DNA of 64,000 nucleotides from Pontibacter rufus (GTDB taxonomy: Bacteria; Bacteroidota; Bacteroidia; Cytophagales; Hymenobacteraceae). The stretch is taken from assembly GCF_015694705.1 (NCBI RefSeq), contig NZ_JADQDR010000016.1, forward strand, positions 1 through 64,000, in the 5' to 3' direction. The position numbers were made by a program, and so were the translations under genes. Under the pieces are notes generated by a model, which was not told where the DNA came from, did no database searches, and was given only the letters and a program-made list of their open reading frames with translations. This document shows, in pieces, positions 9,761 through 17,213 of the stretch (positions are counted from its first letter, which is position 1; each line of letters begins with the position of its first letter).

Positions 9761-10096
9761 TTATTTTTTACGGAGGTCTTTCACCTCTATTTTTTCAATA
9801 TGATTTGCAAATTGATTCATAAGAAACTCTACAAACCTTCCATTGTATACACCATAAGTTCCTGACCTCGGTTGCGAGCCTGATAGGGTTTTAAAGTAGT
9901 AAGCTAAATAATTTATATTATTTAATTCAGCTCGTGTTAAATATCCTCCTTCATTCCATTGACCGGAACTAGCAGTATGTATGATGCGATTTTCTTGTAC
10001 CTCCCAAGTAGGTGAGCTTTCAGATTTAATCTTCTCTTCTATATTCAAAAAAAGCTGAGCAATGGTTAAACCTTTTGGATATATGAAAACAGCCAT
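9761..10096 (-). CDS. Hypothetical protein
   Basis: This 111-residue soluble protein has no signal peptide or membrane segment and no recognised domain. It is a mix of helix (AQLFLNIEEKIKSE, VEFLMNQFANHIEKIEV) and polar loop. It lies downstream of the CBASS operon on the same strand, but a 116 bp AT-rich gap separates them. Membership of the operon is therefore possible but not supported. Confidence 0.55.
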   Translation of the reverse strand: MAVFIYPKGLTIAQLFLNIEEKIKSESSPTWEVQENRIIHTASSGQWNEGGYLTRAELNNINYLAYYFKTLSGSQPRSGTYGVYNGRFVEFLMNQFANHIEKIEVKDLRKK

Positions 10097-10212
10097 AATT
10101 TATAGTTTACTCAAATTAAAAGTACAATAGCGATACTTAATTAAGTTATTTGTAGAAACAAATTATTTAAGGGTAAGCTATTTAAAATTATTTTATTTTT
10201 TTCGCGTTAGCA

Positions 10213-10665
10213 CTAAGATTGACTCCTACTGTTGAATTGCGCTAATAATTGATCATGGCCAGGCGCTTCCCTGCCCTTCCAGATATTTCCATTTATCAAC
10301 CATTGTTCATAGTGACAAATCCATAACGCGGCCATTGGAATCAAATCTTTACCTACCCATAGCCGCCTGAAGAGTGAAATATCAGGCGGATAGTATAAGC
10401 ACAAACTATTATCCGGATACATATGAATAGCAACCGAACCTATTATTTTAGGCTTTAATACAAAGACTTTAAACCAGCTTTGCGAAATATATTGAACCTG
10501 TAGATGGTACTCAGCCTTATAGTCAGGATCTTTAATGGTAAAATCCACCAAAAGAATTTGGTTTTTTACGTTGATTTTACAACCCGGGAAAAGCTGTTGA
10601 ACCATAATTTGCTGAACATACTGTTCTAAGGCTGAGTACCTCTCTTTATAAATTGGTCGGATCAT
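10213..10665 (-). CDS. CBASS-associated E2-like protein (type II short)
   Basis: The 150-residue protein resembles the stand-alone E2-like proteins of type II-short CBASS. The putative catalytic Cys89 lies in HMYPDNSLCLYYPPD, with the His-x-Tyr-Pro stretch before it, followed by a long helix (PMAALWICHYEQWL) and a WKGREAPGH tail. In type II CBASS, E2-type enzymes act on the C-terminus of the CD-NTase to prime second-messenger synthesis. The start overlaps the CD-NTase stop by 20 bp, so the two are coupled. No E1 or JAMM gene is in this operon. The family call is by motif and context. Confidence 0.75.
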   Translation of the reverse strand: MIRPIYKERYSALEQYVQQIMVQQLFPGCKINVKNQILLVDFTIKDPDYKAEYHLQVQYISQSWFKVFVLKPKIIGSVAIHMYPDNSLCLYYPPDISLFRRLWVGKDLIPMAALWICHYEQWLINGNIWKGREAPGHDQLLAQFNSRSQS

Positions 10666-11848
10666 AGTGGTTTCGCTCTCTGGGTACTGAAACGCCCGCT
10701 GTACTTCTAATAATATTAATGCTACTGCCGATGGTAGCAGCTCCTGATTCCAGCAGTTTTGCTTTGTGATCGAGCCTTTCGCTACGGGCCTCTTCCTCTG
10801 ACATTACCGGAAATTCCGAACCAAACAAATTACGCCATTCTTTTAGTTGATCACTCAACAGTTCTGCATCAAAGGCTTTCCTGGCCGTAATAGCTGCACC
10901 TTTTACATAATCGTAAAAGGCTACAAAGTCTTCTTTGGATATTCGTTTCCAGACATCATGAGAAGTAACACCTCGGTCTGGCAATACTGGGGTAATCTCA
11001 TGTTCTCTATACCAGGCATATTTAGAAACAATTGCTTCCAACGATTTTACGACCCCTTCTGCTACCGAAGTAATATAATCAGGACAGCAATCTCCTATCA
11101 TGTGTTCTAAAGGATAGCCCTTTGGGTGTTTAAGGTCAGTTAAATTTACCACCCGCCACCATTTTAAAGCTTTAACTACATTAATGTAATGGCTATTAGT
11201 ATTCTTGTTTTTATCCCGGGTCCAGCGGATCTGCTCCAGCGGGTTAGTTTCAACCCAGCAACCTGCTTCTTGGTCAGGTATATAAAGTGACGCTGATTTC
11301 CATTCGGCTTCAGATCGAAAAGATTCCAACATCAGCGAAGTCCAATATTGTTGTTTTGCTGGTTCCGTCCAGTTTCTGACCAATTTCCAATTGCTACCCA
11401 TATCTTCCAAAGCTAAGGTAGTAAGCACACTTTCAGACCGCAGCAAGGCTTGTTCTGCCTCTGATGGCGCAGACGTTACCACAATATCCAAGTCTACATA
11501 AGAAAGCTCAATTCCTATGGAACGGCCTTGAATTCGGTACTTCCCTTTATAGTGCTTTTCTACAAAGGGTATAAATAAATCAATCGCCTGTTGAGGAGTG
11601 GTTTTATTCTGGTCCAAGTTAGTTACTACGATAATATCAACATCCGCCCGCTTTCCATTTTTAGGTTTTATAGCTGTGGCCCGTTTATAACTACCCTGCA
11701 GAAAGGTGCTAACGATAATTTTAGACAAATCGGCATCATTAGCAAGCCGGTCACGCAAAGTGGTATGACCGGTTATTAAATCTTCTAATTGACTTTTTGT
11801 TAACCTGATATTAGATAAGAATGTGTTAAAGTATGATGTTGTTGACAT
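10646..11848 (-). CDS. CD-NTase (cGAS/DncV-like nucleotidyltransferase)
   Basis: The 400-residue protein carries the nucleotidyltransferase signature: GSY at 52-54, Asp69 and Asp71 in RADVDIIVV, and a third Asp in YVDLDIVV (119/121). Later helices fit the OAS/SMODS fold (VKALKWWRV, HMIGDC). On phage infection such enzymes make a cyclic oligonucleotide that activates the co-encoded effector. It sits between the membrane effector (13 bp upstream) and the E2-like gene (20 bp overlap), which makes a CBASS operon. Which nucleotide it makes cannot be read from the sequence. Confidence 0.9.
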   Translation of the reverse strand: MSTTSYFNTFLSNIRLTKSQLEDLITGHTTLRDRLANDADLSKIIVSTFLQGSYKRATAIKPKNGKRADVDIIVVTNLDQNKTTPQQAIDLFIPFVEKHYKGKYRIQGRSIGIELSYVDLDIVVTSAPSEAEQALLRSESVLTTLALEDMGSNWKLVRNWTEPAKQQYWTSLMLESFRSEAEWKSASLYIPDQEAGCWVETNPLEQIRWTRDKNKNTNSHYINVVKALKWWRVVNLTDLKHPKGYPLEHMIGDCCPDYITSVAEGVVKSLEAIVSKYAWYREHEITPVLPDRGVTSHDVWKRISKEDFVAFYDYVKGAAITARKAFDAELLSDQLKEWRNLFGSEFPVMSEEEARSERLDHKAKLLESGAATIGSSINIIRSTAGVSVPRERNHYDPTNL

Positions 11849-11861
11849 AGTTTTAATTAGT

Positions 11862-12731
11862 TTAATTTTGGTGATGAGAATATTTTAACACATTCATTAG
11901 ATTGCCTATAAACTGCGTGCGGAAGTTGGCGGCGGCAAACCGGTCCAGGCGGGCACTTGCCGGATTTATCATGCCTTTACCGAAATAGAAACAGTAATTG
12001 GGATGGGCGTCGATAAAGTCCTGTATCTGGTCCGTTGGCCAGTGGCCACCATCATTATTTATAACGAGAATATCGTCCGGATTGAAAACTGCCTGCTGGA
12101 GTTGGTCTAAATTGGTTAAGGCTGTAACCTGGAACCCATTCTTACTAAGCATCCGGTGGTGGTAATCATCACTCCCGTTCCGGTGCGAAAGAAGAATTAT
12201 TTGATGACGTTGCTTTACTGATTTCTCGAAATCATATTCTTTCAGTAACCCTAAAAAGTCTTCCCGGCGGTCTGTTAAAATTTTAGTTATAATAGCATCC
12301 ACCTGGCTATTAACCTTACTCGGAATAACCTTGAAATATAAAAAAGCTATGCCTATTATACTGGTAAAGCCCAGACCACCCAAAATCCAGGCCCAGAACT
12401 TAAATGGCTCGTACTCTTTCAGGCTAGCTTCTAAATCCTTGTTTTTTTCCTTTAAATCACCCTGCTCTTCTTCTAATTCGGTAATATCATCTTTCAGGCG
12501 TTGATTTTCCTGCTCGATACTGTTTATCCGCTCAATAACTTTTGTACTTGTCGCCGATGTGCGCTGAGCAGAAGCTGGTAAGCAAAATGATAGGAATATA
12601 AAAAGCAGGCAGGTAATGGCCTTATAAAAGACCTGACAGCCGGCATTTAATCTTATTGGTTTGGAATGGGAATAAGGATTAGTTCTTCCTGCTTCAATAA
12701 CCAAGTTTTCTACTGGTAATGTTCTTGTCAT
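11862..12731 (-). CDS. Probable CBASS membrane effector: coiled coil, transmembrane helix, Rossmann-like domain
   Basis: The 289-residue first gene of the CBASS operon has a hydrophobic segment at 39-56 (LLFIFLSFCLPASAQ, signal-peptide-like) and a charged coiled coil at about 64-108. A second membrane helix spans 113-134, and a cytosolic alpha/beta domain follows from about 176 (HQIILLSHRNGS, ILVINNDGG, CFYFGKG). The last part looks Rossmann- or TIR-like, with beta strands alternating with helices, but I cannot name the family. By position it should be the effector that responds to the CD-NTase product, perhaps by disturbing the inner membrane or acting on a nucleotide. Met1 is uncertain, and the true start may be closer to the first hydrophobic segment. 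Confidence 0.65.
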   Translation of the reverse strand: MTRTLPVENLVIEAGRTNPYSHSKPIRLNAGCQVFYKAITCLLFIFLSFCLPASAQRTSATSTKVIERINSIEQENQRLKDDITELEEEQGDLKEKNKDLEASLKEYEPFKFWAWILGGLGFTSIIGIAFLYFKVIPSKVNSQVDAIITKILTDRREDFLGLLKEYDFEKSVKQRHQIILLSHRNGSDDYHHRMLSKNGFQVTALTNLDQLQQAVFNPDDILVINNDGGHWPTDQIQDFIDAHPNYCFYFGKGMINPASARLDRFAAANFRTQFIGNLMNVLKYSHHQN

Positions 12732-12856
12732 AGTTTACTGTTTTTTAATATTTTATACTTTTCCCCTTAACCTTCTGCCCATTACTTCCCTCTGTATAAT
12801 TTAAATTTGTAAATTTGGTAGAGATATGCCGAACCTGTTAGTGGGTATTCATAAGA

Positions 12857-12918
12857 GTATTAACCGGGTTCGTAGAAAACTCCCCCATGGGGTAAGAAAA
12901 ATATTTTCCGGTTAATAC
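12857..12918. promoter_or_regulatory. Concentric double palindrome between CBASS and its divergent regulators
   Basis: An 11-bp perfect inverted repeat, GTATTAACCGG (12857-12867) and CCGGTTAATAC (12908-12918), surrounds a central 10-bp palindrome CCCCATGGGG (12883-12892). Both share exactly the same centre, 12887.5. The element lies in the 191-bp region between the CBASS effector start and the sigma-like gene, and ends 4 bp before that gene's ATG. This symmetry is as expected of a cooperative operator, or of an mRNA hairpin controlling translation of the sigma-like gene. Confidence 0.7.
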
Positions 12919-12922
12919 AGTT

Positions 12923-13522
12923 ATGGAATTAGGTAAGTACTATGAAGCAAACCAGAGAAGATTCAATGTTCTAACAGATAATGATTGGCGTGCCGCCATT
13001 AAAAAATGTAAAGAACATCTTAACTGGAAGCTGAAACAAAAAACATTATTCGGAGCCCATTCGCCTGCTAACTTAGGAGCCGACCCGAAGGAGTATTACT
13101 TGAGCTTAGCGCTTGAAAAAATATTAGCCGGGAATTGGGAGTGGCAAACACAATTTTCTTTATCCCAACAGCTCATCCGCCTTATAGATAGTCTTATTTC
13201 GAAAGAGGTAGAGCGGGTAAAAACCCAAAAATCAGAGAACCTCAAAATTGAGTATCGGGATATTGAGGTTGAGTTTTATGATTTAGGGGACTGCCCTGAC
13301 CAATCAGACCGGGAAGAAAAGCAGGAGTATGAACGACAAGTTCAAGTAATAGAGGATGCAGTACAGGGTGATCAGCAATTGCAAGATTTTTGGGAAGCTG
13401 TTCAGGCCGGTTACAAGCGAAGTGACATGGCTGAACATCTTGGAATCACTCCCAAGCAATTGGATAAAGTGAAAGAAAAATTATTGCGAAGGGTTAGTGC
13501 CTTACAACCCTCAAATAAATAA
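12923..13522 (+). CDS. Sigma-70-like protein, candidate CBASS regulator
   Basis: The 199-residue protein ends with a helix-turn-helix like sigma region 4 (KRSDMAEHLGITPKQLDKVKEKLLRRV). Its N-terminal half is helical, with an acidic and aromatic segment (GADPKEYYLSLALEKIL) resembling region 2. It is transcribed divergently from the CBASS operon and forms an apparent operon with the next two genes (5-bp gap, then a 14-bp overlap). A role in switching the CBASS promoter is inferred from position. The sigma assignment is by pattern only and could be a related HTH family. Confidence 0.6.
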   Translation: MELGKYYEANQRRFNVLTDNDWRAAIKKCKEHLNWKLKQKTLFGAHSPANLGADPKEYYLSLALEKILAGNWEWQTQFSLSQQLIRLIDSLISKEVERVKTQKSENLKIEYRDIEVEFYDLGDCPDQSDREEKQEYERQVQVIEDAVQGDQQLQDFWEAVQAGYKRSDMAEHLGITPKQLDKVKEKLLRRVSALQPSNK

Positions 13523-13527
13523 CAGAT

Positions 13528-13935
13528 ATGGCAGCTACAAACCCAAAAGAATCATTAAAGAACTTATACGGCCTGATGATGGAAATCAATTATCATCAGG
13601 CAGAAGAAGAGACTCTAAATGAATTGCAAAATAATACGGATCCTTTTGTTGAGAAACATCTTAGGTTAGTAAAACAACTTTCAACCAAACTGCGGGCCGT
13701 AGCAAATAAAAGGAAATATACCGAGGCACTAGATCAAATAAAGTTACTCAAAGAAAAGGGGTTGGAAGAACTTAAAAAGTTACTTTCTTTTCATGATCAG
13801 TTAGAACTGCAACCTCTTTTTAGAAAGTTTGAGGGATTAACCCCAGAAGATGAAGCATCCATATTGGAAGATCAAGAGGTTTTAAGATTAATGGAAATAC
13901 TGAAAAATCGATTAGACGAGAATGCTGGGAATTAA
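13528..13935 (+). CDS. Small coiled-coil protein between sigma-like gene and M78 peptidase
   Basis: The 135-residue protein is almost wholly helical and charged, with heptad-like spacing (EALDQIKLLKEKGLEELKKLL, of which the last part is a leucine-rich helix). It has no recognised domain. Its place between a sigma-like protein and an ImmA/IrrE peptidase suggests an anti-sigma-like or adaptor role, perhaps the peptidase's substrate. That is inference. It starts 5 bp after the sigma-like stop and ends 14 bp inside the peptidase gene. Confidence 0.6.
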   Translation: MAATNPKESLKNLYGLMMEINYHQAEEETLNELQNNTDPFVEKHLRLVKQLSTKLRAVANKRKYTEALDQIKLLKEKGLEELKKLLSFHDQLELQPLFRKFEGLTPEDEASILEDQEVLRLMEILKNRLDENAGN

Positions 13936-14695
13936 TCCTATAAAAGCGGCTAACGACCTACGAAACCACTTGGGCTGCTGGGAACCGGGTGACATCTCGT
14001 TAGATGAAATGGTATTTGCGCTGGGAGGGGTTCTGAAAGAAAGCCCCATGGAAGGAGCAGAAGGTCGCATCCTCATGAAAGGAAGTAACGCAATCATTAC
14101 TATAAACTCCAATATTACATATCCAAGCAAAAGGAATTTTGTCATTGCTCACGAGATCGGTCATTTTATCTTACATAATGAATTAACTCCTTTCTACGCA
14201 GATAATGATAAGACCTTATCCGAATGGTATAAGAACGGACCCCAGGAACAACAGGCCAATCAATTTGCTTCGGAATTATTAATGCCATCAGAGTTATTTA
14301 AATCCAAGGTAGCGGGTAAGAGACTTAGTTTATCTCTAATTGAACAAACAGCAGCGTACTTTGGAGTATCCCTAACGGCTGCTTTCTTAAAGTATAAGGA
14401 TTTGGGTGATTTTCCAATTATGGTAATATACCTGGAGAATGGCATCGTTAAGTGGAAACAGTCCTCTTCTGATTTCCCTTTTCAATGGCTACCTATTAAT
14501 GGAAAGGTGCCCGTCTATACAGTAGCAGGAGATTATTTTAATAATAAGGGTTTAGAGGCGAAGCCGGAAAAGGTGGATGCAATTGAATGGTTTCCTTCAG
14601 ATTTCAAACTTAAAGATGAGCCAGATTGGCAATTATGGGAACAGTGCTTCCCAGTTTCTACTAATGGATTAGTTTCATGCTTATGGACACAATGA
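13922..14695 (+). CDS. ImmA/IrrE-family (M78) metallopeptidase
   Basis: The 257-residue protein has the zinc motif HEIGHFILH and a downstream glutamate in QQANQFASELLMP, the usual M78 arrangement. ImmA/IrrE peptidases cleave repressors to derepress phage, ICE or defence genes. The CapP peptidase does this for CBASS operons controlled by the HTH repressor CapH. Here the partner is a sigma-like protein and a small helical protein rather than CapH. The gene overlaps the previous one by 14 bp. Its C-terminal 80 residues carry no recognised domain. Confidence 0.88.
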   Translation: MLGINPIKAANDLRNHLGCWEPGDISLDEMVFALGGVLKESPMEGAEGRILMKGSNAIITINSNITYPSKRNFVIAHEIGHFILHNELTPFYADNDKTLSEWYKNGPQEQQANQFASELLMPSELFKSKVAGKRLSLSLIEQTAAYFGVSLTAAFLKYKDLGDFPIMVIYLENGIVKWKQSSSDFPFQWLPINGKVPVYTVAGDYFNNKGLEAKPEKVDAIEWFPSDFKLKDEPDWQLWEQCFPVSTNGLVSCLWTQ

Positions 14696-14799
14696 AGTTG
14701 ATCTATAATTAACATTCCTACTTTATAAGAACCTTGTTTGATTTTTAAGATTTCCTTTGAAATTATTAATTAATTTCAAATTTTAAGTCTCTCCTTTTA

Positions 14800-15849
14800 G
14801 TGAATATAAACCGTAATACCGATTGGTTTTCGATACTAGGTTTTCTAGTGATTTTTATATTAGTTCCTAGCGTTTGCATTTTAGCCGTATTTGCCCTCAC
14901 AGAGCCCTTTGGTCCTAGAGATTGGATAAAACATAATGCGGGGCAAATAGGTGATACTATTGGTGGAATTACAGGCCCAATCATAAATTTTGTGGCTGGG
15001 GTCCTTGTTTATCTTTCCTTCAAAGCCCAAATTAAAGCAAATAAAGAGCAAGCTACACAGTTTAAAAGAGAAACGGACGATAATACCTTTTTTAATATGA
15101 TTGCTCTCCACAATAAAAAGGTTGATTCTGTTACCTTTCAAATAGCAAGTGGGAAAAAAGTAGAAAGTTTCTCTGCATTTAAGAACTATACGACTGAATA
15201 CAATAAGCTTCTTAAAGAAGAATTCAGTATGATAGCGCGAAGAGAAATTTCACATAATTGGGCGGATCTTAGTTATCAAGCATATGATATAATCTGGCAA
15301 CCCTATGCCTTATTATATCATAAGCCTGTGCACTTCACTGGAAGTCAAAGCCAAGTTGATGAACTAAAAGCTTTATATGGATCAAGCGACGATACCTGGG
15401 AACTTACTAAAGGTTTGCTAGGTAATCCTATAGATACACCTCCGGAGGTAAATAGTTCTTTGCAAAAAGTCGGTTATTTACTTTTTGAAAAAATGTCATC
15501 AACCCAACGGCTTAAAGCAATCCAAGAGGTCCACTCAAAATTCTATCATGATCATGGGCACCACTTGGGGCATTATTTCCGTAACATTCATTATACCCTG
15601 GAAATTATTGATGGCTCTGAGCAGCCGCAAAAGTATGCTAAAATTTTCCGGGCTCAGCTCTCCCGTTACGAACTGGCGCTAATGTATTACAATGCCCTTA
15701 GTTCCATGTCAAGTAAGGAACACGTGCAGTTCCTGATTATATATGACATATTCAATGGTTTATATCCATCTGACTTAGCCTACTATCCAAGCCAAGAAGT
15801 TGTGAAAGAGGACCTACTATGCCGGATAAAATCTCCAGAGCGGCCTTAA
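14800..15849 (+). CDS. Putative phage abortive infection protein (AbiC-like)
   Basis: The 349-residue protein starts at a GTG and has two N-terminal membrane helices (ILGFLVIFILVPSVCILAVFA; PIINFVAGVLVYLSF) around a GDTIGGITGP loop. A cytosolic domain follows with FFNMIALHNKKV and the HHLGHYFRNIHYTLEII motif. This is the layout of the putative AbiC family (PF16872-type), membrane-anchored phage-exclusion proteins. It lies 104 bp after the M78 peptidase on the same strand, so it is probably another defence gene in the island. The mechanism is unknown. Confidence 0.8.
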   Translation: MNINRNTDWFSILGFLVIFILVPSVCILAVFALTEPFGPRDWIKHNAGQIGDTIGGITGPIINFVAGVLVYLSFKAQIKANKEQATQFKRETDDNTFFNMIALHNKKVDSVTFQIASGKKVESFSAFKNYTTEYNKLLKEEFSMIARREISHNWADLSYQAYDIIWQPYALLYHKPVHFTGSQSQVDELKALYGSSDDTWELTKGLLGNPIDTPPEVNSSLQKVGYLLFEKMSSTQRLKAIQEVHSKFYHDHGHHLGHYFRNIHYTLEIIDGSEQPQKYAKIFRAQLSRYELALMYYNALSSMSSKEHVQFLIIYDIFNGLYPSDLAYYPSQEVVKEDLLCRIKSPERP

Positions 15850-16032
15850 AATGGGCTTTGGGTTCTATATCTCCACTGACCAAAATGGAGCCTCTTCCAT
15901 TCACTAACGCTGAGTACTCTTGTTGCCTCTTTTACTACTATAATGGGCTTTGTTTTACTAGTAATGTGTTCTATCGGGGCAGCAGAGTGCTTCAGACAGC
16001 TAATGCATCTATAGCAACACAGCCAAAGCTTT

Positions 16033-17067
16033 TTACTTTAATGCGTTCAAATAAGGTTCTTGCCTTGCCTGAACGTGCATCTGGCTGACCTGGCGAGTTC
16101 CCCAAACAGGAGTGACAGTGATGGCGGTGGCATGAACATTGACCTGGATCTGGTCCATGACATTATCATTCAGTAACCCGAGGTAAACTTTGCCCCTGTT
16201 TGGGGCCTTCATCTGCGAGGCTTCGTTGATAACATCTCCTGACTTATATTGGTAGAACTGCTTACCAGCCTTAAACAGCAGCACGTTATCCCAGTCGGCA
16301 ATGAACCAGTACTTGACGTTGTCCTCCCCCTGGGCCTTGCTGAAGTAGTTGATGCCGTAAAGGGCCAGAGCGGCCATTGGGCCGTAGCCCGGCAGCTTTG
16401 CCACGGAGGCCGCCGCCGTGTTGACGAACTTGTCTCTGGCTCCGTCATAGGCTTTCTCCCCAGTCGCTCCCACTCCGATGTAATAGCTCCAGGAGACTGT
16501 CCCTTCTGGCAGCGTGAACTCAACTACTGTTTTGTTGGGGTTGCCGTTCATCGCGGAGGTGGACGACACAGGCGCCACCTGATCTGTCATCTTCACGATA
16601 GCTGTGTCGGCGTGCATTAGGTACCTTTCTTGCTTTGTGGTGTAGGTGGTGTCCTGCACGGTTCTCCAGTACACGCTGGAGTCAAAGATCCTGGTGTTCT
16701 CGCTAGCCGGTATGCGCTGTATCTTAAGCCTACAGACCCTGCCGCCCAATGAAGAGTTAGAAAGACGGAACTTGTAAATACCTGTCTTAGTCACTTTAAT
16801 CCTCTTGTCCTGCACCTTTTTTACTTTGTAGTCCGAGAACTTTGAGGAGGATGGCAACTCAATTATCTCAAGCTCTTTTAGCTCCTTGCCGTTCGCCTCG
16901 CTGAAGTCAAATACAATTTCGTCTCCTTTGGCGAATCCGTAGTAAAAAGCTTCCTCCCCCAGGCCAGCCACTTTCAAAGTGGACTCTGTAACGACAACAG
17001 ATTCTTGTGCATTAGAATATGAGAACGGTAAAAAAAGTAATAATGTAATTAGTAAAAGTTGCTTCAT
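16033..17067 (-). CDS. Secreted hypothetical protein
   Basis: I chose the start at 17067 because the signal peptide (KQLLLITLLLFLPFSYSNAQ) begins there; an upstream Met adds 11 residues with no function. The remaining 320 residues are beta-rich, with two domains separated near the middle and an AAASVAKLPGYGPMAALALYG hydrophobic hairpin in the C-terminal half. No family was recognised. It appears monocistronic and convergent with the AbiC-like gene. Confidence 0.7.
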   Translation of the reverse strand: MKQLLLITLLLFLPFSYSNAQESVVVTESTLKVAGLGEEAFYYGFAKGDEIVFDFSEANGKELKELEIIELPSSSKFSDYKVKKVQDKRIKVTKTGIYKFRLSNSSLGGRVCRLKIQRIPASENTRIFDSSVYWRTVQDTTYTTKQERYLMHADTAIVKMTDQVAPVSSTSAMNGNPNKTVVEFTLPEGTVSWSYYIGVGATGEKAYDGARDKFVNTAAASVAKLPGYGPMAALALYGINYFSKAQGEDNVKYWFIADWDNVLLFKAGKQFYQYKSGDVINEASQMKAPNRGKVYLGLLNDNVMDQIQVNVHATAITVTPVWGTRQVSQMHVQARQEPYLNALK

Positions 17068-17213
17068 GTTTAGGATGCAATTTTGATAATTTAAATGCAA
17101 AAAGATAGTCTAGCTACCGATGTCCGCTATACTAGGAGGAGAAAAGAAGGCAAAACTCACGATAGAATAACACTATAATCACTGAGGGAAAACATCACAG
17201 CTAATATTAACTA

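Noticed and set aside
15819-16088. 89-codon ORF after the AbiC-like gene
   Set aside because: It overlaps both flanking genes and has no recognisable protein pattern.
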